Shown in pieces: positions 10,696 through 20,988 of a stretch of 64,000 nt of DNA. The stretch lies in NCBI GenBank assembly GCA_946902875.1, contig OX336345.1:5115395-5179394 (forward strand), read 5' to 3'. Each line of letters opens with the position of its first letter. Within the stretch, counting starts at the first letter, position 1. The DNA comes from Nematopogon swammerdamellus (taxonomy: Eukaryota > Arthropoda > Insecta > Lepidoptera > Adelidae). The notes beneath the pieces are model-generated. The model was not told where the DNA came from, ran no database searches, and worked only from the letters and a program-made list of their open reading frames with translations. A program made the position numbers and the translations under genes.

Positions 10696-11016
10696 CAGCC
10701 ATTCTCAACCTGTGTGTCGCGCCCACCGTCCACTTGGCTCCCTTGGTAGGATATGGTGAGGTGTGTCGCGAGAATTTTTAAAAATTGAAAAATTTCGCCC
10801 TTTCACCCGGTCGCCGCGCTGTCGTGCATGCTACACCGGCCGCGGTCCCTCCTCCCTCCGCGCGCCAGTCTACTCATTGTCACGAACAGCTGGCATTATA
10901 AGATACGGCTGATTTGAATTTCCCGCCAGATAAGAATATGTGACATATGAGTGTGTCGCCAGTCTGAAAAAAAATCTTCAGATGTGTCGCAGAGGAAAAA
11001 AGGTTGAGAACCCCTG
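10696..11016. mobile_element. hAT-type MITE with 8-bp target duplication
   Basis: 321 bp flanked by identical 8-mers GTCTAATC (10688-10695 and 11017-11024), the duplication length of hAT transposons. The ends are inverted repeats: CAGCCATTCTCAACCTGTGT at the left, CAGGGGTTCTCAACCTTTTT on the minus strand at the right. Both ends also carry GTGTGTCGC motifs. It encodes no transposase and must have moved in trans. Confidence 0.9.
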
Positions 11017-11045
11017 GTCTAATCGATAGTTAAAAAAACACAGGA

Positions 11046-11204
11046 ATCGTTCCTGTCTCGTACGGCGAAAATATGGAATGGTCTTCCGGTGAATTACATT
11101 ACCAGGGGATCTTCAAAAGGCTTCGACCTTTTTATCCGCATTATAGCTGGCAGGGCGCCTCTCTGAGCGTGGTTTCGCGAGGAGGGGTGTTATTGGCTGT
11201 TCGA
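11046..11204 (+). pseudogene. LINE reverse-transcriptase C-terminal remnant
   Basis: One frame reads SFLSRTAKIWNGLPVNYITR and continues about 20 residues to a stop at 11165-11167. The RTA(R/K)xWNxLP motif is characteristic of the C-terminal end of many insect LINE polyproteins. The next segment, GAGCGTGGTTTCGCGAGG, recurs at about 22723 and 25207 and inverted near 36470 and 50538, so it belongs to this LINE's 3' end. Only the last 3% or so of a LINE remains. Confidence 0.75.
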
Positions 11205-11563
11205 TTTTTTTTATGGAAACTGACACAGTTGGCTACATCACCTACAACACCGGGTGATCTACGTGCCATGTGTGCGCTTCCCTTCATTTCACGTCGGCTA
11301 CACTGAACTGGACGGAAAACACGAACTATTTACATAGCAGTTTCGACGGACGTTTCATTCAGTGCGGCGGTGGTACCAACACGGGCGAGATAAACCCTAC
11401 CTACCATCTAGTAAGGTAAGAAGGGAAGGGACCTACAGTTTTACGTGGAATCTGAATCACGGTCAATCTCCAACGGTCGAGCGGTCACACATCCAAGACT
11501 GACCTCGCCCAGGTGTGCTTAACAACACTCGACGTACCACACCAATGAGCTTGCGAGGCTGAC
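11205..11563 (-). mobile_element. SINE-A, full length
   Basis: 3' end (TTTTTTTATGGAAACTGACA) at the left, head at the right ending GAGGCTGAC. It has small internal deletions relative to other copies and a degraded 5S-like box. It abuts the LINE remnant, which may mean it inserted into that LINE's tail. Confidence 0.85.
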
Positions 11564-12464
11564 AAACTTCCATTGATCTTTTGGGCATAGCTTTCCGTGT
11601 CGGCTATCGATAAGAAAAATACACAATAATTAATTTATAACGTTGAAGCAAACCGCGAACGACGAAATACTTAGTAGGAGTAGCATCATGAATTTTAATT
11701 ATCTGTGTCTAGCCAGAAGCAAACTATCATGGTTAGTTTATTCATTACAGTTGTTTTAGTATATACGATAGTTGTTTGTGAAGTAAGAGAAGCTGATACT
11801 CTCTCCATTCTAGAATGTATTGTGATAACACAACGGAGTCGGGTCTATCTGGGGAGTCCATCGATGTTGCTTCTGTATAATTTGAATTGTTTTGTGTGTG
11901 TGTCAGTAGAGCGAGCGGCTCTGTTATTGTTAGTCGCTTCGGTAAGTTTAGGTCGTCTTGCATAAATTGTGTGGAGCTAGGGGTTATGATAACATGGAAT
12001 CTTTAATTACTGTGGTTATTACGATAATACGTAGAGGTCTAGAAGGTGTCGTCCGTAATGGGCTCGGTATGAATAATTTTATTATCTTAATTACCTACAC
12101 GTTTATCTTTGGAATTTTTGGAAAACGACCGAAAGTCCATGGTCGTCGTTAGACACCTTATGGGTGTCTAAGCGCCAAATGTGGGGCTTCAATAAAAACC
12201 TTCAATAACAAAATTACTTCCTCTATACATCACTATACACAACAACGTAGCGACTGAAAAGTGGCTGCCGGAGACCTACATACAGGCTACACAGGAGCAA
12301 ATGCTGAGCCGTGGCCGTTTTTGTAAATAAAATAAACCTAAATTAAAAATATTAATTATATCTAATAATAAGTTTTGTTTGCGTAATAGACAGAAAAAAA
12401 CAACGACAGCTTAAATTCGTACTATATAAGTCTTACCTATAGAAGTGTCTTCTCTATCTTTCAA
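11564..12464. other. mostly unrecognised; short LINE tail near 12119-12190
   Basis: The piece CATGGTCGTCGTTAGACACC then TTATGGGTG resembles the 3' end of the LINE seen at 26403, 34597, 41512 and 57535. The rest, including the 86-codon open frame at 11705-11965, shows nothing I recognise. Confidence 0.5.
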
Positions 12465-12707
12465 CTTTAAGGAGACATAGATGGCACTATATTGTATAAA
12501 ATAACGCCTTATTAATCCCTAAACGTTATTGATTCGCTCTGCATCTCATTCAGTTTAATCTTGCGCCTGTTTTAAAGCTCAATGGCCGAACATAGAATCA
12601 TTTCACCTTTGGCGCAACTGACTTTTGTCGTAAATGCATTTGATGAGCATATGTGGACTTATTGGTTACTTACGTACTTGTTAAGTCTGTGTTGGTACAA
12701 TCGGCCT
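12465..12707. mobile_element. Harbinger-like MITE, right part only
   Basis: Contains TGGCACTATATTGTATAAAA and GAGCATATGTGGACTTATTG and ends TTAAGTCTGTGTTGGTACAA then TCGGCC. This matches the right terminal repeat of the MITEs at 23349-23737 and 36996-37368. The left terminus is missing or unrecognisable. Confidence 0.65.
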
Positions 12708-13236
12708 TTAATCTTAATATTACCCAAACATTAAACGTTTAACACAAGAGTGTAAAGCCAAACGGCGGATCGATGCGCCCAGACCCTTTGTGCAATGTCG
12801 GACAATTAGAGAGGAATTACAAAGAAAAGTGGGCTCGGTGCAATATAGGAAGGGATGAAAGGGGTTCCACCAGACCGCTAGGGGAATGATTTAAAGGTCG
12901 TAGGGCGGCGAATGGGTGACAATATCTAATTTGGAAAGCCGCCGGAAAGACCGGAAAGCCATTTGGTAAATGGTGATATTTCTTTTCGATTTCTCGGTTG
13001 TTCCTGATAATATGGATAAACAGTAAAATTATAATTCACACTGTTCGGACGAGCGCGTTCGTGTTTTCCGTCCACTTTAGTGTAGCCGACATTCACCGGG
13101 ATGCTATGGGTTGACATCAAAGTCACGCCAAAACATCACATGTCTTAGCGAATGATCAATTCAATGACCATTCATGACCAAATGAATGAATTCAGTACCT
13201 ACCCACAATTACAAATATGTTAATACGATATATAAT
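12708..13236. other. no recognisable feature
   Basis: Mixed sequence. A fragment near 13060-13110 (GTTTTCCGTCCACTTTAGTG, TAGCCGACAT) resembles a SINE-A/B body in plus orientation, but too little remains to call. Confidence 0.45.
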
Positions 13237-13561
13237 AAACCGGCCAAGTGCGAGTTGAACTCGCGCACCGAGGGTCCCGTATTGCAATGTCACGGCTAGC
13301 GCAAACTCGCGCCAGCTAGATAGCGTGTTATGAAATGCTTCATATTAGTTAATGTTATGCTTCATAATCTATTCGGTAGATGGCGCGCGCGCATACACTT
13401 TTTGGTTTCTTCTATGGGAACCCCCGTGAATTTTTTACTTTTTCTTATTTTTATTATTTTTTGTTATATCGGCCATAATAACACATTTTTGTGAAAATTT
13501 TAACGGGCTACATTTTTACGGTTCAAGCAAGAGATACAGCCCTCGCACAGACGGACGGACG

Positions 13562-13612
<51 letters not shown>

Positions 13613-13667
13613 AGACGGCGTAGGCTTAGTTAAAGGGTCCCGTACCTGGTACGGAACCCTAAAAAAA
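13237..13667 (-). repeat. GTCT element with long microsatellite
   Basis: Minus-strand copy. Left edge AAACCGGCCAAGTGCGAGTT, right edge ACGGAACCCTAAAAAAAT. The microsatellite (GGAC/AGAC units, about 13550-13616) is the longest in the window. Confidence 0.85.
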
Positions 13668-14108
13668 TCAATCTTCCATTCAAAGAAATAATGAGAAATT
13701 ACCTACATTCAAAAATTATCTAACAACGCTTACAGAATATTAACAATTTCCCAAAATATGGGCCGCATATCAAATAAATTAATTCAATCGTTATTTACAA
13801 AAATTGAACATCAAAGCCAATAAATTATGTTTCCCTTCGCTATTATTTCCTTAACTTCAAGTCTCTAATTTGAGATCGTTCGCTCGATTCAAAAACATAC
13901 CTCCATCTTCACAAATTTTCCAACCTATTAAGCAATCAACAGACGAAGCGTGTTTATAAATATTTTCCTTTGTGAGAATAAGTCATACGATCTTTCCTAT
14001 ATATGTAAAAATGGGTGCTCGAAAAAAATGAGCCGAAGACGTAGCATATTCGAACTAATGAGCTTTTACGAATTTCAAATGAAATGCCATTATTATAATA
14101 TTACTCAG

Positions 14109-14589
14109 TTAGAGTTTTACTCACGCACGGAGGGTTCCGTAGATCCGCTATACCATATACGGATATGATTTTATGACCAGTCATAAAATCATAATGCGTC
14201 CGTCTGTCTGCAAGGCAAAGTACTTATCACGGTTCAAATGATACAGCCCTCGGAAGAACGGACGAACGAACAGACAGACAGACGGCGTAAGCTATAAGTG
14301 ATATGACTCCCTTCTTATATTACTAGGTGGTAGGGTTTAACCCGCCCTGGTTGGTAACACCGCACTGAATGAAAGATCGGTCGAAACGGCTATGTAAACA
14401 GTTTGTGTTTTCCGTCCAGTTCAGTGTAGCCGGCACGACCGAAGGGAAGTACTGACGTGGCACCAAGTTAACCCGGTGTTATGGGCTGACATCGCGGATG
14501 TTGTAGGTGATGTAGCCAACCGTGTCAGTTTCCATAAAAAAAAAATACAGACAGACGGCGAAGGCTTAGTAATAGGCTTCCATAGGGAA
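14109..14589 (-). repeat. decayed GTCT element split by a SINE-B insertion
   Basis: Left piece 14109-14299 contains ACTCACGCACGGAGGGTTCC and an (ACAGAC)n run. The right piece resumes at 14549 with ACAGACAGACGGCGAAGGC and GGCTTAGTAATAGGCTTCC. The near-repeat ACAGACAGACGGCGTAAGC before the SINE and ACAGACAGACGGCGAAGGC after it is a diverged target duplication. Confidence 0.75.
14300..14547 (+). mobile_element. SINE-B, 5'-truncated
   Basis: Starts inside the head at GATATGACTCCCTTCTTATA, keeps the core (GGTGGTAGGGTTTAACCCG) and ends GTGTCAGTTTCCATAAAAAA. Nested in a GTCT element. Confidence 0.85.
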
Positions 14590-14887
14590 TTACCACAGAG
14601 CACGAAATCGGGCCCGCGCCCCCTACTAGAGACGCCCTGAGCGCGATTTCTCTACAACGGCGTTGAAGCCTGTAGGCGTGGCCTATGACTTACATATGTG
14701 TGTTGTGCGTGTGCATTTGTTTTGTGCGTGTGCCTAACTTGCTCCTCTTTGTGTGTAGTGTCGATACTAATACACACACACACATACGAAGCGCTAGTAG
14801 CACTGCGTCCAGTTATTGGGTTTCAAATATTATCGCTTAGGGCGCCTCTAGTAAGGGGCGCGGGCCCGATTTCGTGCTCTGTGGGAA
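14590..14887. mobile_element. MITE with about 55-bp terminal inverted repeats
   Basis: The left end TTACCACAGAGCACGAAATC pairs with the right end, which on the minus strand reads TTCCCACAGAGCACGAAATC; both continue GGGCCCGCGCCCC. The inverted repeats extend about 55 bp with few mismatches. The middle holds GT/CA-rich microsatellites. Target duplication is unclear because the flanks are decayed GTCT-element sequence. Superfamily unassigned. Confidence 0.8.
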
Positions 14888-15239
14888 TAACCCTAAAAAT
14901 GTTCTAAAAATCAGTCCAAACATAATATCAAAAAATTAATGACCGCATTTAAATTCCATCAGGTTCAGGCCATAGAGATACGTATTTATGTACATTAAAT
15001 ACGGTGGAACTTAGATGCGGATATTATTCAGATGGATTGTATCTCTTTGTCCAACGCAAAGCTGGCGCACACGGCACATTAGGCACTGCCACATTCGGAC
15101 ACCGTTGTTGCCGTGTGCCAATCGCTTTACAGGTTGCAGGGCTGTAAGCAATTAATCGCTTTGCAGTCCCTTTGTGTGCTGGTTTTGTATGCAACATGAT
15201 TGATTACATTTGTAACATACCTCATACCTGCTCAGTGTT

Positions 15240-15489
15240 GTACTGTGTGGGGTCGGTACTTAATAAGAATAGTCCCACTGCATCTCTCCCCGTGCATGTC
15301 GTAAAAGGCGACTAAGGGATAAGCGTCCTGCAGACACCCCGGTCGACTTGTGGCTTTCATGGAAGACATAGGCTGGCTGGGGTAGCTGGAGACTGCGGGG
15401 TTTTGCACGAAGGTCCCCAACCAAGCGGGATTAGTTTGCAGGCCTAGAGCCAACCCCAAACCAAAACAACAACAACAACAACAACAACA
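15240..15489 (+). mobile_element. SINE-F with (AAC)n tail and 14-bp target duplication
   Basis: The head ACTGTGTGGGGTCGGTACTT and GTCGTAAAAGGCGACTAAGG is shared with SINE-B and C. The body is different (CTGCAGACACCCCGGTCGAC, GGCTGGCTGGGGTAGCTGGA) and ends in (AAC)n. ACCTGCTCAGTGTT occurs exactly at 15226-15239 and 15490-15503, proving retroposition. Confidence 0.9.
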
Positions 15490-15503
15490 ACCTGCTCAGT
15501 GTT

Positions 15504-15883
15504 AAGACTAGACTCAAAGAAATAAGAATAAAAAGAAAGACTGAAAGTCTGAACGACTTGTATTTGAGTGCAACACATGTAAGGACATACAAAATGCAAT
15601 TTACTGTTATTATTCGAAGATTTTGTTTATAAAAAGTGTTCTGCTTAGTTTTATTTATTTAATTGTTTATTATATATTTATTTATTTATCTATATGCTTT
15701 AAAATATTATGAACTAAATAATTATGTTCTCTGACAACAGCAAATGCGCCAACCCTAAAAGCATATAGTTCGCATACGCAATTTTTACTAGTTCTCTGAA
15801 TTCTTAAATATGAATAAAATTTATAATAAACTTTCTTACAGATCGAATTAATATTTATTTTATTGCCTATTTTATTTATATAC
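15504..15883. other. AT-rich, no recognisable feature
   Basis: Contains TTATTTATT-type stretches only. Confidence 0.6.
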
Positions 15884-16303
15884 TAGCTTCGCTCGTATGA
15901 AATTCGTATTTAAAAAGAAAAACGTAAGTAAGAAAGAAGACCGAGCTGTGTTCCTGCGTAACCTTTATTTCGGCGCTCGGAACAATTCAGTTTGTAGAGA
16001 GCCACATCTTAGCGTAACCGGAACTGAATTTTATTTAGCATATCCTGTGTCCCGTCCCGTATAGTTAATGTGCTTTTAGGTACAATTTTTTTTTCGAATT
16101 CGGATGATCGGTTTAAAAGTTATGGAGAAGCATACATACATACAGAAAATATTTTTAAAAATCGTCAATTTAGTACGGTAGGTGATGTAGCGAAGCGTGT
16201 CAGTTTCCATAAAAAAATAGTACATAGAGTCTACAAACGCAGTATCTCATAAAACAAAATAAATTACTCCATGACCGTCCCTTACAGATTTATTATTAGT
16301 ATG
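15884..16303 (+). repeat. dispersed repeat H, copy 2
   Basis: Same family as 10254-10605: AACCGGAACTGAATTTTATT, GGATGATCGGTTTAAAAGTT, CATGACCGTCCCTTACAGAT. Near its 5' edge it carries AAGACCGAGCTGTGTTCCTG, a single relative of the 68-bp minisatellite unit. A 42-bp SINE tail is inserted at 16176. Confidence 0.75.
16176..16217 (+). mobile_element. 42-bp SINE-A/B tail insertion with TAGTA duplication
   Basis: Only GTAGGTGATGTAGCGAAGCG, TGTCAGTTTCCAT and poly-A remain, flanked by TAGTA (16171-16175 and 16218-16222) inside repeat H. This is an extreme 5' truncation during reverse transcription. Confidence 0.8.
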
Positions 16304-16650
16304 GATGTGCAAGTCAGTTAGTAATATTCTGTTATCACAATAATAGTTACGTCACACAGACGATGAAATATACCCACATCAGCCATGGCTTACGCCTACA
16401 AAGTGACCTATTTCTAAGCACGGAGCGCCGCCGGCTGAAGGCGAGTTTTCGCAAAATTATCATACAAGGCCGCGTTAAGCCGAGTGCAGTTGTACTTTGT
16501 GAATAAATGAGGCGCGGAAGGAATCGCGCACTGAATCCGAGCGATTACTGAGAGAGACCGTGCGGGCGCATGTTTATGCAAAAGCTGCAGAAGCATAGAG
16601 TTTTAATGGTCTGTGGTACAGAGCGCTCACGGAGATGAAGACTAAATTTT

Positions 16651-17152
16651 GTTTTTTATTGAAACTGACACGGTTTGCTATATCACCTACAACATACGTG
16701 ATGTCAGCCCATGACACCGGGTGAACTACGTGCCATCTCAGTGCTTCCCTTCATTTCATGTCGGCTACACTGAATTGGACGTAAAACAAGAACTATTTAC
16801 ATAGCCGTTTCGACCGACGTTTCATTCAGTGCGGTAGTACCAACATACATACATACCACGGACGCTCAACAATCAGGGTAAGCAGAGTAATCGGTGTTGT
16901 GCTGCAAGAACTCTAGAAAATTGCAACACAACATCGACCACCACGTTTAGCAAAGTACTCGGACAAGATAACAACACACGGGCGGGATAAACCACCTAGT
17001 AAGATAAGAAGGGAAGTGAAGTACAGTTTTACGTGGAATCCGAACCACGGTCAGCTTCCAACGGTCTAGCGGTCAACCATCCAAGTACTGACAGCGCCCA
17101 GCTGTGCTTAATTACAGTCAACCCACCACACCACTGAGCTACCGAGGTTGAT
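16651..17152 (-). mobile_element. SINE-A interrupted by a SINE-C fragment
   Basis: The SINE-A 3' end is at 16652 and its head ends at 17152 (GCTCAGTGGTGTGGTGGGTT, GTCAGTACTTGGATGGTTGA). The core is split after GCGGTAGTACCAAC and resumes at about 16977 with ACACGGGCGGGATAAACC. Confidence 0.85.
16843..16976 (-). mobile_element. SINE-C 3' fragment nested in SINE-A
   Basis: Starts with an (ATAC)n tail and GATTACTCTGCTTACCCTGA (minus strand) and ends within TTATCTTGTCCGAGTACTTT. The CAAC motif at both junctions may be a short target duplication. Confidence 0.8.
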
Positions 17153-17567
17153 ATGCGGCTCCTTGGGCAATTTTTTTGCAAGTTGCACTATTCGGCGCAG
17201 AGTGATTCGTCACGCAAGCATACACCCTCCGCTTGCTTACGCCCTGCTCCTATTGTCACTTGAGTATTTTTCGTCGGAGGAGGATGTTGGTGTTACAATA
17301 TAAGAAATCTGACATGTATGATGGAAGGGCTTCTGAATGTTGTAGACTTCTCACCGTGTTAATGAAAGTCAGTAATTATATTATTTGTTCATAAAGAAAA
17401 TAAATCCAGAGATCATATTTTTAATAGTTTGTATCTCTAAGTAATTCCCTAATTGATAAGTTTTGTCGACCCCAGAAAAAATTAACAAGGGGAAAAATTG
17501 TGGTACGGTAATTTCTATTTCTTGTCGCCCTGAAGTAAGAACCGTCTATTTAAATTACCGTGGTTGT
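17153..17567. other. no recognisable feature
   Basis: Mixed sequence. No gene or repeat seen. Confidence 0.55.
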
Positions 17568-17694
17568 TAGACATTATTTTTAAAATAAAACAGCTTTACT
17601 CACGGTTCTTAACGAGCTATGTGGCTCGAAGTAACCTCTACATAGCTCGTCAAGAACCGTGAGTAAAGCTGTTTTGTTTTAAAAATAACGTCTA
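17568..17694. repeat. 127-bp near-perfect palindrome
   Basis: Arms 17574-17622 and 17640-17688 are inverted copies (49 bp, two mismatches), extended by five more pairs beyond one mismatch, around a 17-base loop at 17623-17639. The loop-proximal arm includes TTCTTAACGAGCTATGT. It could be a compact foldback MITE or a hairpin RNA source. No coding content. Confidence 0.95.
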
Positions 17695-18554
17695 TTAGTA
17701 TGTTTACGTAGTTTGCTAAATCAATTGGTTTAGATATTTTTCATATTTTTAAAACTACAATAAGCGCATTCCAACTTAGTTTTGCCACCAAAATTATTTC
17801 GGTTGCACTTAGTTGACACGTTGACTGCGTTGAATTTATTTTCATTACTCACCCAGATGCGGTGCAGGGTCACAATGACTCGTTCTATACTACACAATGG
17901 TGCGTACGAGGCCAAAATATCTTGTGGTGGGGAGGGATATTCAAAGCCATGGTTTTGCTATAAAAGCGGTGTTTCTTGTCGATATTATTTAAGAAAAATA
18001 TTCGTTATGTAGTCTATTTTTAGGATATGGGCGCCGATTTTTACAATAAAGGTCTATTTGTAAGTTATCGATCTATTTCAAAACACGAGACTGTATGACT
18101 CGTTCAGCACTCAGAGGCAAAATTTCGATACAAATTAGGGATGTAAAAGGTAAAAGGTCGATAAAAACTTTTTAATAGGTGCCTATATTTTTGTAAGACA
18201 ACATAAGCAAACGCATGTTGGAAACAAATTTATTATTAAATTGAAACGTTCAAAAGTCGACCTTAAACAATACTTTATCATAGTATGATAATAACAGTTA
18301 CTTACATGATTATTGAACGTGAAAATCATTATAGTACTCGAGACATATTCCGCGGTTGGCATCGCACTCTGCACATTAAGTTGAAACTTTCTTGACCTTT
18401 CTATCTGCTTCTTTACAAAATCGATTTTATAAATTCTTTATAACATCGATACACGTGCGTGAGCTTTCGCAGCCCTTGACAAACTGAGCGGTGCGGCAAG
18501 TGCGGAACGAGACTGCTATTCCTCGCGAATGCGAGACAATAAGGACTCGTGCCG
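17695..18554. other. no recognisable feature
   Basis: Short open frames on both strands (17730-18012, 18183-18374) have no recognisable domains. Confidence 0.5.
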
Positions 18555-18882
18555 CACCGTGTGGGGCCGGTACCTTAAAAGAATAGCCCCGCTGCATCTC
18601 TCCCCGTGTATGTCGTAAAAGGCGACTAAGGGATATGACTCCCTTCTTATATTACTAGGTGGTAGGGTTTAACCCGCCCGGGTTGGTACCACCGCACTAA
18701 ATGAAAGGTCGGTCGAAACGGCTATGTAAATAGTTTGTGTTTTCCGTCCAGTTCAGTGTAGCCGGCACGACCGAAGGGAAGCACTGACGTGGCACCAAGT
18801 TCACCCGGTGTTATGGGCTGACATCACGGATGTTGTAGGTGATGTAGCCAACCGTGTCAGTTTCCATAAAAAAAAAAAAAAA
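18555..18882 (+). mobile_element. SINE-B, full length
   Basis: From ACCGTGTGGGGCCGGTACCT to CGTGTCAGTTTCCATAAA plus poly-A. Very similar to the copy at 3960. Confidence 0.9.
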
Positions 18883-19707
18883 CTGTGTGAAATGTTTTAC
18901 TGTCCAATGCGGGCGAGGCTTCTTTGTCTCGCATATTTATTTTTCCAGACAAAAATCCTAGTTGAAGAGACATAACCATACATATAACTGTCTCTTTCGT
19001 ACACACAGTAGAACGCAAGATACAGTGTCCCGCACCGTGAGTTAACTACTATTTTACCACCTCCGCACCGCAGGCGAGTCGAGTACGAGACGCATGGGTC
19101 TCGCAACGCAGTCAACGTGTTAAGAACCAATATTAGGTGAAAATCATATTTATGTATGTGGGTCTCAAGTACACATTTATTGTCACCACGTTCTTTCGTG
19201 TATCGTTAGCGCATACATAAATGAATAAATCATCATAAAAAGATAGAGTAATTAATAAACGTAAAATATTAATCTTTATGTTCCGTATTTTTTTTTTTAT
19301 TGTTAGCTCGACATATGGCGCCGAGGCACCCATAAGGTGTCTAACGGCTACGTATTAATTAATTACTATATACGGCAATAATATTTAGTAAAATGTATTA
19401 GGTACCGAAAATGTCTATTAAAGAGCATTACGTGTTATATCAAGTGACGATCTGTTGTATCTACTCTGTGGTAGCAGGAACATGTGAAGAACCTGGGATT
19501 TCGCTTGAAGTGTTTTGACATACTAAGTCCCGCGGATTCTGCATACTGTGCTGGTTAATGAGATGGCATCTACGTATCCTGAGAATTAATGAAATATGAG
19601 TTAAATGTTGATTTTACTAAGAAAAAGCCGTAAATTAATTATCCGCTGTAACCTGTCGACTCTCGGATTCCGTGTAGATTAAACGTTTGCACCATAAGAT
19701 TAATTTC
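18883..19707. other. unrecognised; short LINE tail near 19310-19350
   Basis: ACATATGGCGCCGAGGCACC and CATAAGGTGTCTAACG match the 3' end (minus strand) of the LINE found at 34597 and 41512. The remainder is unassigned. Confidence 0.5.
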
Positions 19708-20098
19708 GTCAGCCTCGATAGCTCAGTGGTGCAGACAGTCAACTGTCGCTATTGAATGTTAAACAACGCTGGGCGCGGTCAGTTCTTGGATGGGTGACCG
19801 CTGACCGTTGGAGGCTGACCGAGGTTCGGATTCCTCGTAAAACTGTAGGTCCCTTCCCTCCTAATCTTACTTGGTGGTAGGGTTTAACCCGCCCGGGTTG
19901 GTACCACCGCACTGAATGAAACGACGGTCAAAACGGCTATGTAAATAGTTTGTGTTTTCCGACCAGTTCAGTGTAGCCGGCACGATCAAAGGGGGAAGCA
20001 CTGACATGGCACCTAGTTCCCGGTGTTAGGGGCTGACATCACGGACGTTGTAGGTGATGTAGCCAATTGTGTCAGTTTCCATAAAAAAAAAAAAAAAA
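19708..20098 (+). mobile_element. SINE-A, full length, clear chimeric head
   Basis: The head reads GTCAGCCTCGATAGCTCAGT (tRNA A box), then GCTGGGCGCGGTCAGTTCTT and GGATGGGTGACCGC (5S rRNA 3' domain), then GAGGTTCGGATTCC (tRNA B box). Core and TTTCCATAAAA tail follow. It shares an AATGTTAAACAACGCTGG variant with the copies at 21099, 34980 and 51493, a young subfamily. Confidence 0.9.
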
Positions 20099-20196
20099 TT
20101 TCATGTGGATTTTTCATTATATTCTTAATTTTAAAATAATGTGTGACTGATAGCCTTTGCGCCTGTATGTTCTTGTGTATTTTTGTGTAGGTACGC

Positions 20197-20632
20197 TTTT
20201 TTGGTTTCTGTATCCCGTACGGAAGCCAATTACTAAGCCTCCGGTGTCTGTCTGTCCGTCCGTCCGTCTGTTTGTCCGAGGGCTGTATCTCTTGAACCGT
20301 AATAGGTAGCCCATTGAAATTTTCACAGATTATATGTTACTATGGCGGATATAACAACAAATAATAAAAAAATGAAAATGTTAAAAATTAAGGGGGGCTC
20401 CCATACAAATTCCAAACAGCACTACCGGTAATAGCGGATATAACAACAAATAATAAAAAAATTAAAATGTTAAAAATTAAGGGGGGCTCCCATACAAATT
20501 CCAAACAGCACTACCGGTAATGGCGGATATAACAACAAATAATAAAAAAATTAAAATGTTAAAAATTAAGGGGGGCTCCCATACAAATTCCAAACAGCAC
20601 TACCGGTAGTGCAGTGTGGAAGCAACGATTTT
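20197..20632 (+). repeat. GTCT element with internal triplication
   Basis: Starts TTTTTTGGTTTCTGTATCCC, has (GTCT/GTCC)n at about 20247-20276 and TTGAACCGTAATAGGTAGCC. The 3' end GCGCGAGTTCGACTCGCACT is missing. The body is occupied by an 89-bp triplication. Confidence 0.75.
20345..20611 (+). repeat. 89-bp tandem triplication
   Basis: Three near-identical units starting at 20345, 20434 and 20523, each GCGGATATAACAACAAATAA to CAAACAGCACTACCGGTA. The unit is GTCT-element body sequence. Near-identity implies recent expansion. Confidence 0.95.
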
Positions 20633-20701
20633 TTCAGGTTCACAATCTTGAAGAAGTGAAAGCATGTTAATTTTTTTTATATTTCCCTGTTTTTACATAT
20701 A

Positions 20702-20988
20702 TACCACACGCTGTATCCCCACAATCGGTGTAAGCAGAGTAATCGGTGTTGTGCTCCAAGAATTCAGTAAATTACACTACAACAACGGCCACCACGTTTA
20801 GCAGAGTATTAGGACATAATAACCATCAAGCGGCAAGTAATGCACGAAGACACACCTGCTGGCATGACTCGAATGGACCGTGCCAAGGTGAGAGGTGGCT
20901 ATCCTGCCGCCCTTCAGCGCGTCATCTTTTGCTTATCCCTTAGCCACCTTTTAAGACATGCACAGGGATGCAGTGGGGCTATTGTGAA
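20702..20988 (-). mobile_element. SINE-C, head truncated
   Basis: CACACGCTGTATCCCCACAA at the left is the 3' end; the right end has CTTATCCCTTAGCCACCTTT and GCAGTGGGGCTATT, so the outermost GTGTGGGG part is missing. Confidence 0.8.

Noticed and set aside
18480..19130. piggyBac-type MITE suggested by CACGTTGACTGC next to TTAA near 19118
   Set aside because: No matching left terminus next to a TTAA was found.
19740..19800. Possible 5S rRNA gene
   Set aside because: Only the 3' half-domain is present, embedded in a multicopy SINE head with tRNA-like sequence on both sides.
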